Assembly: GCF_002993325.1 (NCBI RefSeq)
Contig: NZ_PVNO01000027.1
Location: 310,001 to 374,000, forward strand
DNA from: Alteromonas gracilis
GTDB lineage: Bacteria; Pseudomonadota; Gammaproteobacteria; Enterobacterales; Alteromonadaceae
DNA: 64,000 bases
Direction of reading: 5' to 3'
The translations under genes were made by a program, and so were the position numbers. Below, piece by piece: positions 39,853 through 50,190 of the stretch. The first letter of the stretch is position 1, and the number at the start of each line of letters is the position of its first letter. The notes under the pieces are model-generated. The model was not told the origin of the DNA. It saw nothing but the letters and a program-made list of their open reading frames with translations, and did not search any database.

Positions 39853-39874
39853 AACGGCGCCGTAAGGCGCCGTT
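39853..39874 (-). terminator. Intrinsic terminator of the Hsp20 gene
   Basis: AACGGCGCC / GGCGCCGTT with a four-base loop. The T-run lies on the minus-strand side, downstream of the small heat-shock gene. Confidence 0.85.
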
Positions 39875-39903
39875 AAAAGTTGGGAAACAAACCAAGAAGT
39901 TAA

Positions 39904-40356
39904 TTACTGATTTTCAAGTAGGCGAGAGCCAATCTCTATTTGACGCGGCTTCTTGGCTTCAGGTATGACTCGCTCCATATCGATATGAAGTAGGCCGTTT
40001 TCCATATCTGCAGCTAACACTTTCACGTGATCACCAAGCTGGAATTTACGCTCAAAGTTACGCTCTGAGATGCCTTTGTGTAAGAACTTACGTTCTTTAC
40101 TTTCTTTGTCTTCCGTTTCCGCTTTTTTAGTGCCAGTAATGGTTAACGTATTCTCTTCAACTTGAATTGAAACGTCATCTTTACTGAAACCTGCAATTGC
40201 CATGGTTACGCGGTATTTATCATCACCGAGCAACTCGATGTTGTATGGCGGATAAGTACTCTGTTTCTCTGCTCGAGATGCTGCATCGATAAGTGATGCT
40301 AAGTGGTCAGAGCCGATGAATGAACGGTAAAGTGGAGATAGATCGATAGTACGCAT
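39904..40356 (-). CDS. ibpA: Small heat-shock protein (Hsp20/IbpA family)
   Basis: 150-residue ATP-independent holdase that binds unfolding proteins for later rescue by DnaK. The alpha-crystallin domain runs from YPPYNIELLGDDKYRVTMA to about residue 130, with the family motif GISERNFERKFQLGD and, near the end, NGLLHIDM. I start it at the ATG at 40356 because it begins MRTIDLSPLYRSFIG, the usual IbpA start, with GAGGA eight bases upstream; a further ATG at 40362 is too close to that site. The 5' UTR carries a ROSE-like thermometer and the promoter is near-consensus. It fits functionally with the grpE-dnaK-dnaJ cluster in the same window. Confidence 0.95.
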   Translation of the reverse strand: MRTIDLSPLYRSFIGSDHLASLIDAASRAEKQSTYPPYNIELLGDDKYRVTMAIAGFSKDDVSIQVEENTLTITGTKKAETEDKESKERKFLHKGISERNFERKFQLGDHVKVLAADMENGLLHIDMERVIPEAKKPRQIEIGSRLLENQ

Positions 40357-40360
40357 AGTC

Positions 40361-40383
40361 ATATCCTCAAAATTAAGCAATAT
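40361..40383 (-). promoter_or_regulatory. ROSE-like RNA thermometer hairpin
   Basis: In the mRNA, AUAUUGCU pairs with AGGAUAU, with a single bulged G and an eight-base loop, so the ribosome site AGGA is hidden. The UUGCU against AGGA pairing with one bulged G is the hallmark of ROSE elements that control ibpA-type genes. It directly precedes the Hsp20 start. Confidence 0.75.
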
Positions 40384-40419
40384 GTTTAAAGTTTAAATGC
40401 CCCGACTTTGCGGCGGCGG

Positions 40420-40452
40420 TTTTGTCGACCTGACCTTTCAGCGCCGACAAAA
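40420..40452 (-). repeat. 5' hairpin of the Hsp20 leader
   Basis: TTTTGTCG and CGACAAAA form an 8-bp stem around a 17-base loop, upstream of the thermometer. The predicted start of transcription falls within it, so the outer T/A pairs may not be in the RNA. Confidence 0.4.
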
Positions 40453-40454
40453 CA

Positions 40455-40483
40455 TATATAGGAATGGCCGAAATGCTTTTCAA
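40455..40483 (-). promoter_or_regulatory. Promoter of the Hsp20 gene
   Basis: On the minus strand TTGAAA, 17 bases, TATATA: near-perfect sigma-70 spacing. The -35 is embedded in CTTGAAA, which also matches the sigma-32 -35, but no CCCCAT box lies at the right distance. The remaining sequence to the ackA start is AT-rich, with one palindrome TTAGCGCTAA at 40702-40711. Confidence 0.65.
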
Positions 40484-40746
40484 GCAAAAAATTTAAAAAA
40501 ATTTCAAATTAATTTCTTTTTAATGGTTAAGTTTCAGATTTTATTGACTAATTTTTTTGGTTTTAATTAGGGTGGGCGCAGAGATAAACCTGTTTTTCGC
40601 TTTAATCAAGGGAAAGTCGCGTAGGTAAAACAAATATTCGAAAGTTTTTATAAAACATTTAGCATTACTTTAACTAACTAAAATGTTTATAAATGCTACA
40701 GTTAGCGCTAATAAAAGTTTACCACTTACATTTGTAAAATTTGAAC

Positions 40747-41928
40747 ATGAAGAAAGAAGTTATAGTTTTAAATTGCGGAAGCTCATCCGTTAAGTTTGCG
40801 ATTATAGACGCTGAAACTGGCGAAGCTGGACTGTCAGGTATTGCCGAAGCACTGGGCAACAGCGACGCAAGTTTGTCTTATAAGCTAAACGGTAAAAAAG
40901 AAAAGCAGGCGTTGCCAGAAAAAGCCGGCCATACCGAAGCGCTTGATGCAATTTCTAAGGTTATCGCTAGTACAGGCGTTCAGCCTATAGCCATTGGGCA
41001 TAGGGTGGTACATGGCGGTGAAAAATTCAAGCAAGCAGCACTGGTTGACGATAGCGTCCTCGAGGCTATCGAAGACTATGCGAGCATGGCGCCCCTTCAC
41101 AATATGGCGAATTTAAAAGGTATCGTCACTGCACAAGCGGCATACCCAGATTTACCTCACGTGGTTGTGTTTGATACTTCTTTCTTTCAAACCTTGCCGA
41201 AGAAAGCCTTTATTTATGCCTTACCTATGTCGCTCTATCGCGAACATGGCATCAGACGTTATGGCTTCCACGGCACGAGTCATAAGTTTATCCTCGATAG
41301 CATGGCGAAAATTCTTGATAAGCCTGTGTCAGACACCAGCATCATCAGTGCGCACTTAGGTAATGGTTGCAGTGTGTCGGCTATTGAAAAAGGCCAAGCA
41401 GTAGATACAAGTCTTGGCTTCATCCCACTTGAAGGTTTAGTAATGGGGACTCGCTGTGGCGATCTCGATCCAAGTTTACCTGGCACGTTACAGAAAAAGT
41501 TAGGTAAAACGGCAGATGAAATCAGCGATCTTCTTAATAAACAGTCAGGATTGCTGGGTATTTCAGAGCTAAGTAATGATTGCAGAACGCTAGAAGATGC
41601 AGCATTAGAAGGGCATGAGGGCGCACAGTTAGCAATAGAAATCTTTTGTTATCGTTTAGCAAAATATATTGCGGGTTATATGGTTGCAGTACCAACATTA
41701 GATGCCATTGTATTTACAGGCGGTATAGGCGAAAACTCTTCGCTTATTAGAGAGACGACCATGGGATATTTTGCTCACTTTGGCATTACTTTAGATGAGC
41801 AAAAAAATACCGATGCGCGATTTGGTCAGGGCGGCAAAATATCAACAGAAAACGCATCTACAGCCGTTTACGTAGTACCTACTAACGAAGAGTGGGTTAT
41901 CGCCGCAGAAGCTGCAACCTTCGCCTAA
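40747..41928 (+). CDS. ackA: Acetate kinase
   Basis: Converts acetyl phosphate and ADP to acetate and ATP, and the reverse. 393 residues from the ATG at 40747. It opens VIVLNCGSSSVKFAII, and the central GIRRYGFHGTSHKF and late FTGGIGENSSLIRE are the acetate kinase signatures. A TTG six bases earlier is in frame but less likely. It is followed by pta after 44 bases, the usual operon. Confidence 0.97.
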   Translation: MKKEVIVLNCGSSSVKFAIIDAETGEAGLSGIAEALGNSDASLSYKLNGKKEKQALPEKAGHTEALDAISKVIASTGVQPIAIGHRVVHGGEKFKQAALVDDSVLEAIEDYASMAPLHNMANLKGIVTAQAAYPDLPHVVVFDTSFFQTLPKKAFIYALPMSLYREHGIRRYGFHGTSHKFILDSMAKILDKPVSDTSIISAHLGNGCSVSAIEKGQAVDTSLGFIPLEGLVMGTRCGDLDPSLPGTLQKKLGKTADEISDLLNKQSGLLGISELSNDCRTLEDAALEGHEGAQLAIEIFCYRLAKYIAGYMVAVPTLDAIVFTGGIGENSSLIRETTMGYFAHFGITLDEQKNTDARFGQGGKISTENASTAVYVVPTNEEWVIAAEAATFA

Positions 41929-41972
41929 ATTAAATGCGTTAGCGCATTGAATAAGTAAAACCAGGAGTAACT

Positions 41973-44114
41973 ATGTCTCGCAGAATTATGTTGATCCCCG
42001 TAGGCACTAGTGTGGGCCTCACAACGGTCAGCATGGGCCTTGTTCGAGCAATTGAAGAGCAGGGTATAAAGCTAAATTTCTTCAAACCTGTGGCTCAGCC
42101 ACGAAGAGGCGATAACGGTGAAGAACGTTCAACCGCCATCATCGCTCATCACGCTAGCGTGTCGCCTATTACGCCATTTGAGCTTGACTACGTTGAACGT
42201 ATGATAAGTAATGACAGTACCGATGAATTACTTGAAGAAATCATTGAACGCTTCGAAGAAAATAGCGAGCAAGAGGCGGTAACCGTCATTGAAGGTTTAG
42301 TGACAACACGACACCATCCTTACGCCGAGCGTTTGAATCTAGAAATAAGCCGTGCTCTTGATGCTGACATTGTGTTTGTCGCTGTACCTGGAAACGATAC
42401 CATCACTGATATCAATCATCGTTTGGAAATCGTGGTCGACACTTACGGCGGTCATAAAGGGCAGAAGGTAGTGGGTTGTATCTTCAATAAAGTCAATGCA
42501 CCGTTTGATGAGCATGGAAGGCTTCGTGCCGATATCGGCGCAATAGAAGCACCCGAACATGACGAAGAGCGTACACAAGCACTTCGCGAACTCCCCATCT
42601 TCAGAAAAGGCTTAAGTTTACTTGGTACCATCGATTGGAGCGCTGATTTAGTATCTCCTCGTGCGACTGATGTAGCTAAGCACCTCAAAGCGACACTGCT
42701 TAATGAAGGTGAGCTTTCTGAGCGTCGTTTAAGCAGTGTAACCTTTTGTGCGCGCGAAATTCACAACATGACCCATACCCTTAAACCAGGTGCGTTATTG
42801 GTGATGTCGGGTGATCGCGGTGACGTATTTGTATCCTGTTGTCTTGCGGCGCTAAACGGCACCAAGTTAGGCGCATTACTGCTTACGGGCGGCTACCAGC
42901 CAGATGAAAATATTATGGCCTTATGCAGCCAAGCCATGGAGACGGGCCTGCCTGTAATGCTTATAAACTCTAATACGTGGCAAACAGCGCAAGCGCTTCA
43001 CGCTTTTAACCAAGAAGTGCCAGTTGATGACAGTCAACGCATAGAAAAAGTAATGGTTCACACAGCGGAAAGTCTGGACGCTAGTTGGGTAAATTCGCTT
43101 ACCCAAAAAGTATCTCGTCAGAAGAAGCTTTCTCCCTCGGCGTTTCGCTTTTATCTCACTAACCGTGCAAGGCAAGTTAACAAGCGCATTGTACTGCCCG
43201 AAGGAAATGAACCGAGAACCGTTGTTGCAGCGTCTATTTGCGCAAAGCGAGGGTTGGCTAGACCTGTTTTACTTGGTGATGAAACCGAGATAAGGCGCGT
43301 AGCTGAACAGCAAGGTGTTGTACTTAGCGATGGCGTGGAAATTTTGTCGCCTAGCGCCATTAAGAACGAGTATGTGAATGGTTTGGTTGCGCTGCGTGGT
43401 CACAAAGGGGTGACTGAGGTGGTTGCGCAAGAACTTCTAGAAGACAACGTGACTTTAGGCACGATGATGCTTCAGCAAGACGATGTAGACGGTTTGGTTT
43501 CTGGTGCGGTTAATACTACGGCCAATACGATTCGCCCGGCGCTTCAGCTAATTAAGACTGCTGAAAACGCATCACTAGTGTCATCAGTATTTTTCATGCT
43601 ATTGCCTGACCAAGTTTTGGTTTACGGTGACTGTGCGATTAACCCAGATCCTGATGCAAAACAACTTGCAGACATTGCTATACAGTCTGCTGAATCAGCG
43701 CAGATGTTTGGCATAGAGCCAAGGGTTGCTATGATCAGCTACAGTACAGGTTCGTCAGGTGCAGGTAGTGACGTGGAAAAAGTGCGTGAGGCAACTAAAA
43801 TCGCGCAAGAACTACGCCCGGATTTGCTGATTGATGGTCCGCTTCAATACGATGCGGCGGCCATTGAAAGCGTAGGTAAGAGCAAGGCGCCAAATAGCCC
43901 AGTAGCAGGGAAAGCGAATGTATTTGTATTCCCTGATTTAAATACGGGTAACACCACATATAAGGCGGTACAGCGTAGCTTCGACTTAGTGTGTATTGGC
44001 CCAATGCTGCAAGGCATGAGAAAGCCGGTAAACGATTTAAGCCGCGGTGCCTTGGTGGATGATATTGTATTTACCATAGCACTTACTGCTATTCAGGCTG
44101 CGGGTACTCATTAA
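41973..44114 (+). CDS. pta: Phosphate acetyltransferase
   Basis: 713-residue long-form enzyme that interconverts acetyl-CoA and acetyl phosphate. The N-terminal P-loop-like region begins [20 protein letters not shown], a central DRTGG-type domain follows, and the C-terminal catalytic domain starts near [16 protein letters not shown] and includes [13 protein letters not shown] and [11 protein letters not shown]. The ATG follows AGGAG. Cotranscribed with ackA and closed by a strong terminator. Confidence 0.97.
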   Translation: MSRRIMLIPVGTSVGLTTVSMGLVRAIEEQGIKLNFFKPVAQPRRGDNGEERSTAIIAHHASVSPITPFELDYVERMISNDSTDELLEEIIERFEENSEQEAVTVIEGLVTTRHHPYAERLNLEISRALDADIVFVAVPGNDTITDINHRLEIVVDTYGGHKGQKVVGCIFNKVNAPFDEHGRLRADIGAIEAPEHDEERTQALRELPIFRKGLSLLGTIDWSADLVSPRATDVAKHLKATLLNEGELSERRLSSVTFCAREIHNMTHTLKPGALLVMSGDRGDVFVSCCLAALNGTKLGALLLTGGYQPDENIMALCSQAMETGLPVMLINSNTWQTAQALHAFNQEVPVDDSQRIEKVMVHTAESLDASWVNSLTQKVSRQKKLSPSAFRFYLTNRARQVNKRIVLPEGNEPRTVVAASICAKRGLARPVLLGDETEIRRVAEQQGVVLSDGVEILSPSAIKNEYVNGLVALRGHKGVTEVVAQELLEDNVTLGTMMLQQDDVDGLVSGAVNTTANTIRPALQLIKTAENASLVSSVFFMLLPDQVLVYGDCAINPDPDAKQLADIAIQSAESAQMFGIEPRVAMISYSTGSSGAGSDVEKVREATKIAQELRPDLLIDGPLQYDAAAIESVGKSKAPNSPVAGKANVFVFPDLNTGNTTYKAVQRSFDLVCIGPMLQGMRKPVNDLSRGALVDDIVFTIALTAIQAAGTH

Positions 44115-44140
44115 CGTAAAAATACGTTCATAGATAAATT

Positions 44141-44167
44141 AAAACGGCGCTTAACGCGCCGTTTTTT
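44141..44167 (+). terminator. Intrinsic terminator after pta
   Basis: AAAACGGCGC / GCGCCGTTTT with a five-base loop and six T residues. The A-rich left side may let it also serve the converging lnt gene. Confidence 0.9.
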
Positions 44168-44191
44168 GTTTATCGTCTGCTTGAAACATTT

Positions 44192-45715
44192 TTACTGATG
44201 CAATGGTTGACGCCGTTTAAGCTTCATTGCGCCGAGCAAAAGTATAATTACTAAAGACCAAACGCCAAATTCTTGAATGTGGTAATAAGGAGTGAATCCG
44301 CGAGTTGCGACCACGGGGGCCGTAATGTTTGCGGTAATGAATTGTGGCAACTGCGCTGTAATTTGACCTTTATGGTCGATAAAGGCAGTAATACCATTGT
44401 TGGTCGCTCTCACAACCGGCCGCCCCAGCTCAAGAGCACGCATCTGCGCAATTTGTAAATGTTGAGCTGGGCCATGAGAATGTCCAAACCACGCGTCGTT
44501 ACTTACGGTAATGATCATGTCTGTATCTTCATATACATTTGCCATCACTTGGTGAGGAAACGCAATTTCAAAACAGATAGCGGGCGCTAAGTGAATGCCG
44601 TTAGCTTCCAGGTTGGCTTGCTGATAATCACCGCGAGAGAATGATGACATAGGTAAATCAAACAGCGGGGCGAGGGGGCGCAGCCAGTCTTCAAAAGGTA
44701 CAAACTCACCTACGGGTAAGAGGTGATGCTTTGAAAAGCGGTTATTGTGAAAATACTGGTAATCGGGGTAGGCGGCATCGGGTGTTCGCTTGCCCAATAC
44801 AATTAGGTTGTTCCAAGCCTCATCGGTTTCCCAATTATAATTTACGATCCCGCTGATAAGCGCTGTGTTTTCCTGAAATGCTCTTTCGTTAACTTTAGCA
44901 AGATAAGGCTGTGCTAATGGTTCTAGTTTCGGTACGGCAGCTTCGGGCCAAATTATAAGGTCGTTATCCCATAGGCTTTCGGTTAGCTTCCAGTATGTAT
45001 CCATGGTAGGACCATCTTGCTCAGGTACCCATCGTAAGCTTTGCGCAATATTGCCCTGGGCCATGCCTACCGAGTAGGTCTTTTCTGGCGTAACCCAGGT
45101 GTGCTGCTTTAAAATGTAGCCACTTATAAACAGGCAAAGTATAACGAGTGTAGCGTTAGCAAGGGTTCGCTTATTGTTTATTAATGCAAATAGGGTGGCG
45201 CTAATAACGATAAGCGCACTTATTCCTGTTTCCCCGATAATAGGTGCAAAGCCAGACAATGGGCTTTCTAGCTGGCTATAGCCCAGCGATAACCATGGAA
45301 ACCCGCTTAACATCCAGCTTCTAAGCCACTCTGCGGCCACCCAGAAAAAGGGCAGTGCCATAGGCCATAAGCGGGGCGAAAAATATTTTGCGGTGAGTTT
45401 AGTGGCAAGGGCAGGGTACAAGGCTAAATAACCGCAAAGCAGCGCCATTAAACCAATTGAAGCAACAAGTGGTAAGCCACCAAAATCAGCAATGCTTACG
45501 TGAACCCAACTTATGCCTGCGCCGAACCACCCCGCTCCAAATAGCCAACCAGCAAGAAATGGGCGGTGCTTAAGCTTTATGACCTGGCGAATAGCAAGTG
45601 CAAATGCAGGAATAGTCAAAAGCCACATGTTAAAAGGAGCAAATGCCAGCGTTAAGCTCGCACCGCTTAAAACAAGAATAAGGTGGGGGAAAAACCGTTT
45701 CAGCATAGGTGTCAT
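44192..45715 (-). CDS. lnt: Apolipoprotein N-acyltransferase
   Basis: Inner-membrane enzyme that adds the third acyl chain to lipoproteins. 507 residues: six or so N-terminal membrane segments, then a periplasmic nitrilase-like domain with the catalytic glutamate in IIWPEAAVP, the lysine region and the nucleophile cysteine in APAICFEIAFP, and one C-terminal membrane helix. The start could be the ATG here or the in-frame ATG three codons later; neither has a strong ribosome site. It is the last gene of the miaB-ybeZ-ybeY-corC-lnt run, as in Escherichia coli. Confidence 0.95.
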   Translation of the reverse strand: MTPMLKRFFPHLILVLSGASLTLAFAPFNMWLLTIPAFALAIRQVIKLKHRPFLAGWLFGAGWFGAGISWVHVSIADFGGLPLVASIGLMALLCGYLALYPALATKLTAKYFSPRLWPMALPFFWVAAEWLRSWMLSGFPWLSLGYSQLESPLSGFAPIIGETGISALIVISATLFALINNKRTLANATLVILCLFISGYILKQHTWVTPEKTYSVGMAQGNIAQSLRWVPEQDGPTMDTYWKLTESLWDNDLIIWPEAAVPKLEPLAQPYLAKVNERAFQENTALISGIVNYNWETDEAWNNLIVLGKRTPDAAYPDYQYFHNNRFSKHHLLPVGEFVPFEDWLRPLAPLFDLPMSSFSRGDYQQANLEANGIHLAPAICFEIAFPHQVMANVYEDTDMIITVSNDAWFGHSHGPAQHLQIAQMRALELGRPVVRATNNGITAFIDHKGQITAQLPQFITANITAPVVATRGFTPYYHIQEFGVWSLVIILLLGAMKLKRRQPLHQ

Positions 45716-45810
45716 CTGATTGTGGTTAATGGGATAGTAGCTTCAGCACAAGAATACGGGTTCAAAGCTGCGTAGCCTTGTGCTGAAACAAGATGGGTCT
45801 CGCTGATTTA

Positions 45811-46668
45811 CTATTCCAGCGAAGGTACTGAAACCTTTAGTTGAATAAGACGGCGTTTATCAGAGTTAGTCACCTTAAACAGAATATCGCCAATGGTGAT
45901 CTCATCATTAGTTTCAGGCATATGACCAAACGCTTTTAGCACAATACCACCAATGGTGTCGGCTTCTTCTTCGCTAAACTTTGTTTCAAAAAATTCGTTA
46001 AAGTCATCTACAGGAGTTAGCGCTTTTACTGTGTAGGTCGACTTATTTAACGGGCGAATATCGTCAGTACCGTCTTCTTCGGTATCGTATTCATCTTCAA
46101 TTTCACCCACGATAATTTCGAGAATGTCTTCAATAGTAACTAAGCCAGACACACCGCCGTATTCGTCTACAACAATGGCCATATGATAGCGCTGCTGACG
46201 AAATTCTTTTAATAGAACATCAACACGTTTGCTTTCAGGCACGATAACTGCCGGGCGTAAAATATCTTTTAAGTTGAATTCTTTCTCTGCGTTAAAGGCA
46301 AAGGCAAGTAGGTCTTTAGCAAGTAAAATACCTTCAATGTGGTCTTTATCTTCGCTTATTACGGGAAAACGGGAGTGGGCAGATTCAAGCATAAGAGGTA
46401 GAAACTCTTCTACCTTTTTCTCAACATCTATGGTGGTCATTTGAGCGCGGGGGATCATAATATCCCTCACTCGCATTTCATTTACCCCAATTACCCCTTC
46501 AATCATTTCACGGGTTTGTGGGTCTATGATTTCGTTGTGTTCTGCATCAGTAATAACCGATACTAACTCTTCTTTACTTCTCGGCTCGCCAGAAATTGAA
46601 TTTTTTAGTTTATCTAACCAACTCTTGCCTGATGAGCCGTTGGTAGAGTGAGGATTATCGTCGCTCAT
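45811..46668 (-). CDS. corC: CorC/YbeX-type CBS-domain protein
   Basis: 285 residues. Two CBS domains (about 65-185, starting MRVRDIMIPRAQMTTID and later VVDEYGGVSGLVTIEDILEIIVGEIEDEYD) are followed by a CorC_HlyC transporter-associated domain. There are no membrane segments. The family binds adenine nucleotides and is linked to magnesium and cobalt handling and to ribosome maturation. Located between ybeY and lnt in the conserved order. Confidence 0.94.
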   Translation of the reverse strand: MSDDNPHSTNGSSGKSWLDKLKNSISGEPRSKEELVSVITDAEHNEIIDPQTREMIEGVIGVNEMRVRDIMIPRAQMTTIDVEKKVEEFLPLMLESAHSRFPVISEDKDHIEGILLAKDLLAFAFNAEKEFNLKDILRPAVIVPESKRVDVLLKEFRQQRYHMAIVVDEYGGVSGLVTIEDILEIIVGEIEDEYDTEEDGTDDIRPLNKSTYTVKALTPVDDFNEFFETKFSEEEADTIGGIVLKAFGHMPETNDEITIGDILFKVTNSDKRRLIQLKVSVPSLE

Positions 46669-46783
46669 AATGTCCGTTTAATTGTTAGTTCAACGCCAAC
46701 GTTAAAATGGTTCGTGCTGGTCGTCAATGGTTTATTATTGTTAACTGTAAAATTTGTTATTTAACAACCGCTTGTGCTAAATA

Positions 46784-47260
46784 TTAATTGTTAATTTCGT
46801 AGGGGTTATCTATGCCAAGGCTCGCAAGAATATCTATCTCTTTGCCTTCCATTTCCTCGGCATCAGTATCATCAATATGGTCATAACCCATTAAATGCAA
46901 TAGCCCATGAACCGTCATATGCGCATAGTGATCGCTCACTGCTTTTTGCTGCTCCTCTGCCTCGCGGCTTATAACAGGGGCACAAATCACCAAGTCGCCT
47001 AATAAGTTAATTTCTATACCAGGAGGCGCTTCAAAAGGAAAAGACAGCACATTCGTAGGCTTATCCTTTCCTCTGTACTCATGGTTAAGGCTTTGGCTTT
47101 CTGCTTCGTCAGTAAAGCGAATAGTCACTTCCTGCTCATCTAAGCCTTCGTAAGCGAGCACTGCATTAGCCCAAAGCTCAAGTTCTGAAGGTGAGGGGAT
47201 GGCTGATAAAATCGTCTCGTCACCTTCAAATGCTTGTTGTACGTCAATTATGGCGGTCAC
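46784..47260 (-). CDS. ybeY: Endoribonuclease YbeY
   Basis: 158-residue zinc-dependent endoribonuclease of 16S rRNA maturation and late ribosome quality control. The metal motif HGLLHLMGYDHIDD is intact and the protein also has ITRESERIFTDE-like features of the family (FTDEAESQSLNHEYRGKDKPTNVLSF). Its ATG overlaps the end of ybeZ by four bases, so the two are translationally coupled. Confidence 0.96.
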   Translation of the reverse strand: MTAIIDVQQAFEGDETILSAIPSPSELELWANAVLAYEGLDEQEVTIRFTDEAESQSLNHEYRGKDKPTNVLSFPFEAPPGIEINLLGDLVICAPVISREAEEQQKAVSDHYAHMTVHGLLHLMGYDHIDDTDAEEMEGKEIDILASLGIDNPYEINN

Positions 47261-48420
47261 GATGCGTTGTCGTCTCTCGTTTGCGTGGCGTTATCGATGT
47301 TTGCTCGCTCAGGGTTGCTTGTTCGCTCAAGGCTGTTTGAACGCTCAGTGCTGTTGTTTACTCGCTCAGGGCTGTTGTCTTGAGCGGCTTGTTCACGCTG
47401 AAGTTGCAATGCTTCTTCTTTACGCGCTTTGCGTAAACGCTCTTGTTCTGCGTCGTGTATTTCGTATGCTCTTACAATGCGCGCCACTACTGGGTGTCGA
47501 ACAACATCTTCTGCATGAAAGAAGTTAAATGAAATATCATCTACTTCACTGAGTACTTCAATCGCGTGGCGAAGACCTGATTTTGCACCACGGGGCAAAT
47601 CGACCTGCGTAATGTCACCGGTAATTACCGCCTTTGAATTAAAGCCAATACGGGTTAGGAACATTTTCATTTGCTCTACCGTGGTGTTTTGGCTCTCGTC
47701 CAAAATGATAAACGCGTCGTTAAGCGTTCTTCCGCGCATATAGGCAAGCGGCGCAACTTCAATGACGTTGCGCTCCATTAGTTTTTCAACTTTTTCGAAG
47801 CCCAGCATTTCAAAAAGAGCGTCGTAAAGAGGGCGCAAATATGGGTCGACTTTTTGTGAAAGGTCGCCAGGCAAGAAGCCAAGTTTTTCACCTGCTTCTA
47901 CAGCAGGGCGAGTAAGCAATATACGGCGTATTTCTTGACGCTCAAGTGCGTCAACAGCCGCAGCAACAGCGAGGTAGGTTTTACCTGTGCCTGCAGGGCC
48001 TATACCAAACGTAATATCATGGTTGATGATATTAGCAACATATTGCGCTTGGTTAGGGTTACGCGGCTTAATTACACCGCGTTTAGTTTTAATATTCACT
48101 TCTTCGCCATAACCGCCCGTCGCATCTTTTTCGATAACGCGGGCTTCTTGTATAGCAAGGTGAACCTGTTCGGCTTCTAGCTCGGGAACTCGGCCCTTAA
48201 TTGGCTGAGTTTCTATATAAAGAAGCTTAAGTAGTTCGCTAGCACTTTTTATTTGCTGCGGTTCACCCAAGACCTTGAACGCATTATTTCGGTAGGTAAT
48301 TTCTACACCCAGCCTACGCTCAATTTGCTTTATGTTGTCATCAAAGGGGCCACATAAACTCGACAAACGTTTGCTATCTGCCGGTTCTAAATCAAATTCG
48401 TTACTAACCAATGTACTCAA
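47257..48420 (-). CDS. ybeZ: PhoH-like ATPase YbeZ
   Basis: 387 residues. An N-terminal KH-like region is followed by a PhoH P-loop ATPase with Walker A GPAGTGKTYLA and Walker B AFIILDESQN. The family cooperates with YbeY in RNA and ribosome processing. The last about 48 residues (340-387) are a low-complexity tail of NSPERVN-like heptads, encoded by imperfect 21-base repeats, not found in the compact family core. It overlaps ybeY and follows miaB after 29 bases. Confidence 0.95.
   Translation of the reverse strand: MSTLVSNEFDLEPADSKRLSSLCGPFDDNIKQIERRLGVEITYRNNAFKVLGEPQQIKSASELLKLLYIETQPIKGRVPELEAEQVHLAIQEARVIEKDATGGYGEEVNIKTKRGVIKPRNPNQAQYVANIINHDITFGIGPAGTGKTYLAVAAAVDALERQEIRRILLTRPAVEAGEKLGFLPGDLSQKVDPYLRPLYDALFEMLGFEKVEKLMERNVIEVAPLAYMRGRTLNDAFIILDESQNTTVEQMKMFLTRIGFNSKAVITGDITQVDLPRGAKSGLRHAIEVLSEVDDISFNFFHAEDVVRHPVVARIVRAYEIHDAEQERLRKARKEEALQLQREQAAQDNSPERVNNSTERSNSLERTSNPERANIDNATQTRDDNAS
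47300..47378. repeat. Imperfect 21-bp repeats inside ybeZ
   Basis: About 3.5 copies of a unit coding for NSPERVN / NSTERSN / SLERTSN / PERAN at the C-terminus of YbeZ. The repeat keeps the reading frame. Confidence 0.75.
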
Positions 48421-48449
48421 GCTACTTTTTTCCTCGCTTTAAAATGTAT

Positions 48450-49883
48450 TTAGGCTGGGTTAAATTGACCCACGCCAAGTTCATCAGGCAGATCTGCCCG
48501 ATGCTTTGCCATGATAGATTGGGGCGAAACGGCAACACGCAAGCCCATTTCACTTTCTCTGCGCACAACTTCACCACGAAGTGAGTTGGTAAACACATCT
48601 GTGATGTTTACATCAACGAACTCGCCAATCATGTCTGGTGTACCTTCAAAATTCACAACACGGTTATTTTCAGTACGCCCTGAAAGCTCCATTGGGTTTT
48701 TCTTTGATGGGCCTTCAACTAAAATTCGTTGCTCTGTACCGACCATGTGGCGAGCAATACGAAGTGCTTGCTGCGTAATACGCTGTTGAAGTAGGTGAAG
48801 ACGTTGCTTTTTGGTTTCTTCACTTACATCGTCTACCGCATCAGCGGCTGGTGTACCCGGACGGGCACTATAAATAAAGCTGAAGCTTAAGTCGTAATCA
48901 ACGGCCTGAATCAAATCCATTGTGGCTTCAAAGTCAGCATCGGTTTCACCCGGAAAGCCAATGATAAAGTCGCTAGACAAACTAATGTTAGGGCGAATCT
49001 TTTTCAGCTTACGCATTTTAGATTTGTACTCTAACGCCGTATGACCACGCTTCATTAGATTCAAGATACGATCAGAGCCACTTTGAACAGGTAAATGCAG
49101 GTGGTCTACCAACTCAGGGATAGATGCGTACGCATCTATGATGTCGTCAGTGAATTCAACTGGGTGTGATGTAGTATAGCGAATGCGGTCGATACCATCT
49201 ATTGCTGCAACGAGTTCAAGCAATTCAGAAAAACGACATACTGTACCGTCGTAATTTTCACCGCGGTATGCATTTACGTTCTGACCGAGCAGGTTTACTT
49301 CTCGTACGCCTTGACCTGCAAGTTGCGCAATTTCAAGCAGCACGTCGTCAACAGGGCGGCTTACTTCTTCACCACGGGTGTAAGGTACTACGCAGAACGT
49401 ACAATATTTTGAACAGCCTTCCATAATTGAAACGAACGCCGTTGGACCTTCCGCACGTGGCTCTGGCAAGCGATCAAACTTTTCAATTTCAGGGAAGCTT
49501 ACGTCAATCACTGACTTTGCACCGCCTTGAAGTTGATTAATCATTTCAGGCAAACGATGCAGTGTTTGCGGGCCGAAAACCAAGTCAACAAATGGCGCGC
49601 GCTGACGAATAGTATCGCCTTCTTGAGAGGCCACACAGCCTCCAACGCCAATAATAAGTTCAGGTTTATCTTGCTTAAGGTTTTTCCACCGACCAAGCTG
49701 GTGGAAAACTTTTTCTTGTGCTTTTTCGCGAATAGAGCACGTGTTAAGCAAAATAATATCGGCTTCTTCAGCGCTTTCCGCAGCACTGTAGCCATGCGTT
49801 GAGTCTAGTAAGTCTGCCATTTTCTCCGAGTCATACTCGTTCATTTGGCAGCCCCAGGTTTTGATATACAGCTTTTTAGTCAT
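48450..49883 (-). CDS. miaB: tRNA-2-methylthio-N6-dimethylallyladenosine synthase
   Basis: Radical-SAM methylthiotransferase that modifies A37 of tRNAs. About 477 residues from the ATG at 49883, where the protein begins [21 protein letters not shown] as in the family; an upstream in-frame start at 49934 would add 17 unexpected residues. The N-terminal UPF0004 domain has its cluster cysteines (first in WGCQMN), the radical SAM motif is [15 protein letters not shown], and a C-terminal TRAM domain follows. First gene of the miaB-lnt run and divergent from ubiF. Confidence 0.97.
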   Translation of the reverse strand: MTKKLYIKTWGCQMNEYDSEKMADLLDSTHGYSAAESAEEADIILLNTCSIREKAQEKVFHQLGRWKNLKQDKPELIIGVGGCVASQEGDTIRQRAPFVDLVFGPQTLHRLPEMINQLQGGAKSVIDVSFPEIEKFDRLPEPRAEGPTAFVSIMEGCSKYCTFCVVPYTRGEEVSRPVDDVLLEIAQLAGQGVREVNLLGQNVNAYRGENYDGTVCRFSELLELVAAIDGIDRIRYTTSHPVEFTDDIIDAYASIPELVDHLHLPVQSGSDRILNLMKRGHTALEYKSKMRKLKKIRPNISLSSDFIIGFPGETDADFEATMDLIQAVDYDLSFSFIYSARPGTPAADAVDDVSEETKKQRLHLLQQRITQQALRIARHMVGTEQRILVEGPSKKNPMELSGRTENNRVVNFEGTPDMIGEFVDVNITDVFTNSLRGEVVRRESEMGLRVAVSPQSIMAKHRADLPDELGVGQFNPA

Positions 49884-50190
49884 AACAACTATTCGATAAC
49901 CTGTTAGTGTTCCTGTAAGTGAAAGTAGACTCACCTCGGTGTAATTAAGGTGTCTACCGTAAAGTGAATTTACATGCTGCGTTTAAACCGCCCACATGTA
50001 GAAACACGGGAAATGTCTGTTACAAGAAGATGTTCAAAATAGCCGCATATTTTACCTGTTATACAACCATATTCCCAGTGTAATACGACGATTCATTTAT
50101 ATTTGATCTAGCTCTATGTATTTGTACGTTTCACTTCACAAGACTTCGCATTTTGCGACATAATGCAAATGCGTGTTTTAAGGAAAGTAA
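49884..50190. other. Divergent intergenic region miaB-ubiF
   Basis: 307 bases that should hold promoters in both directions. I cannot assign them reliably and see no repeat or small gene. Confidence 0.35.

Noticed and set aside
40455..40483. Sigma-32 promoter for Hsp20
   Set aside because: CTTGAAA is present but no CCCCAT box lies at 13-16 bases; the sigma-70 match with 17-base spacing is better.
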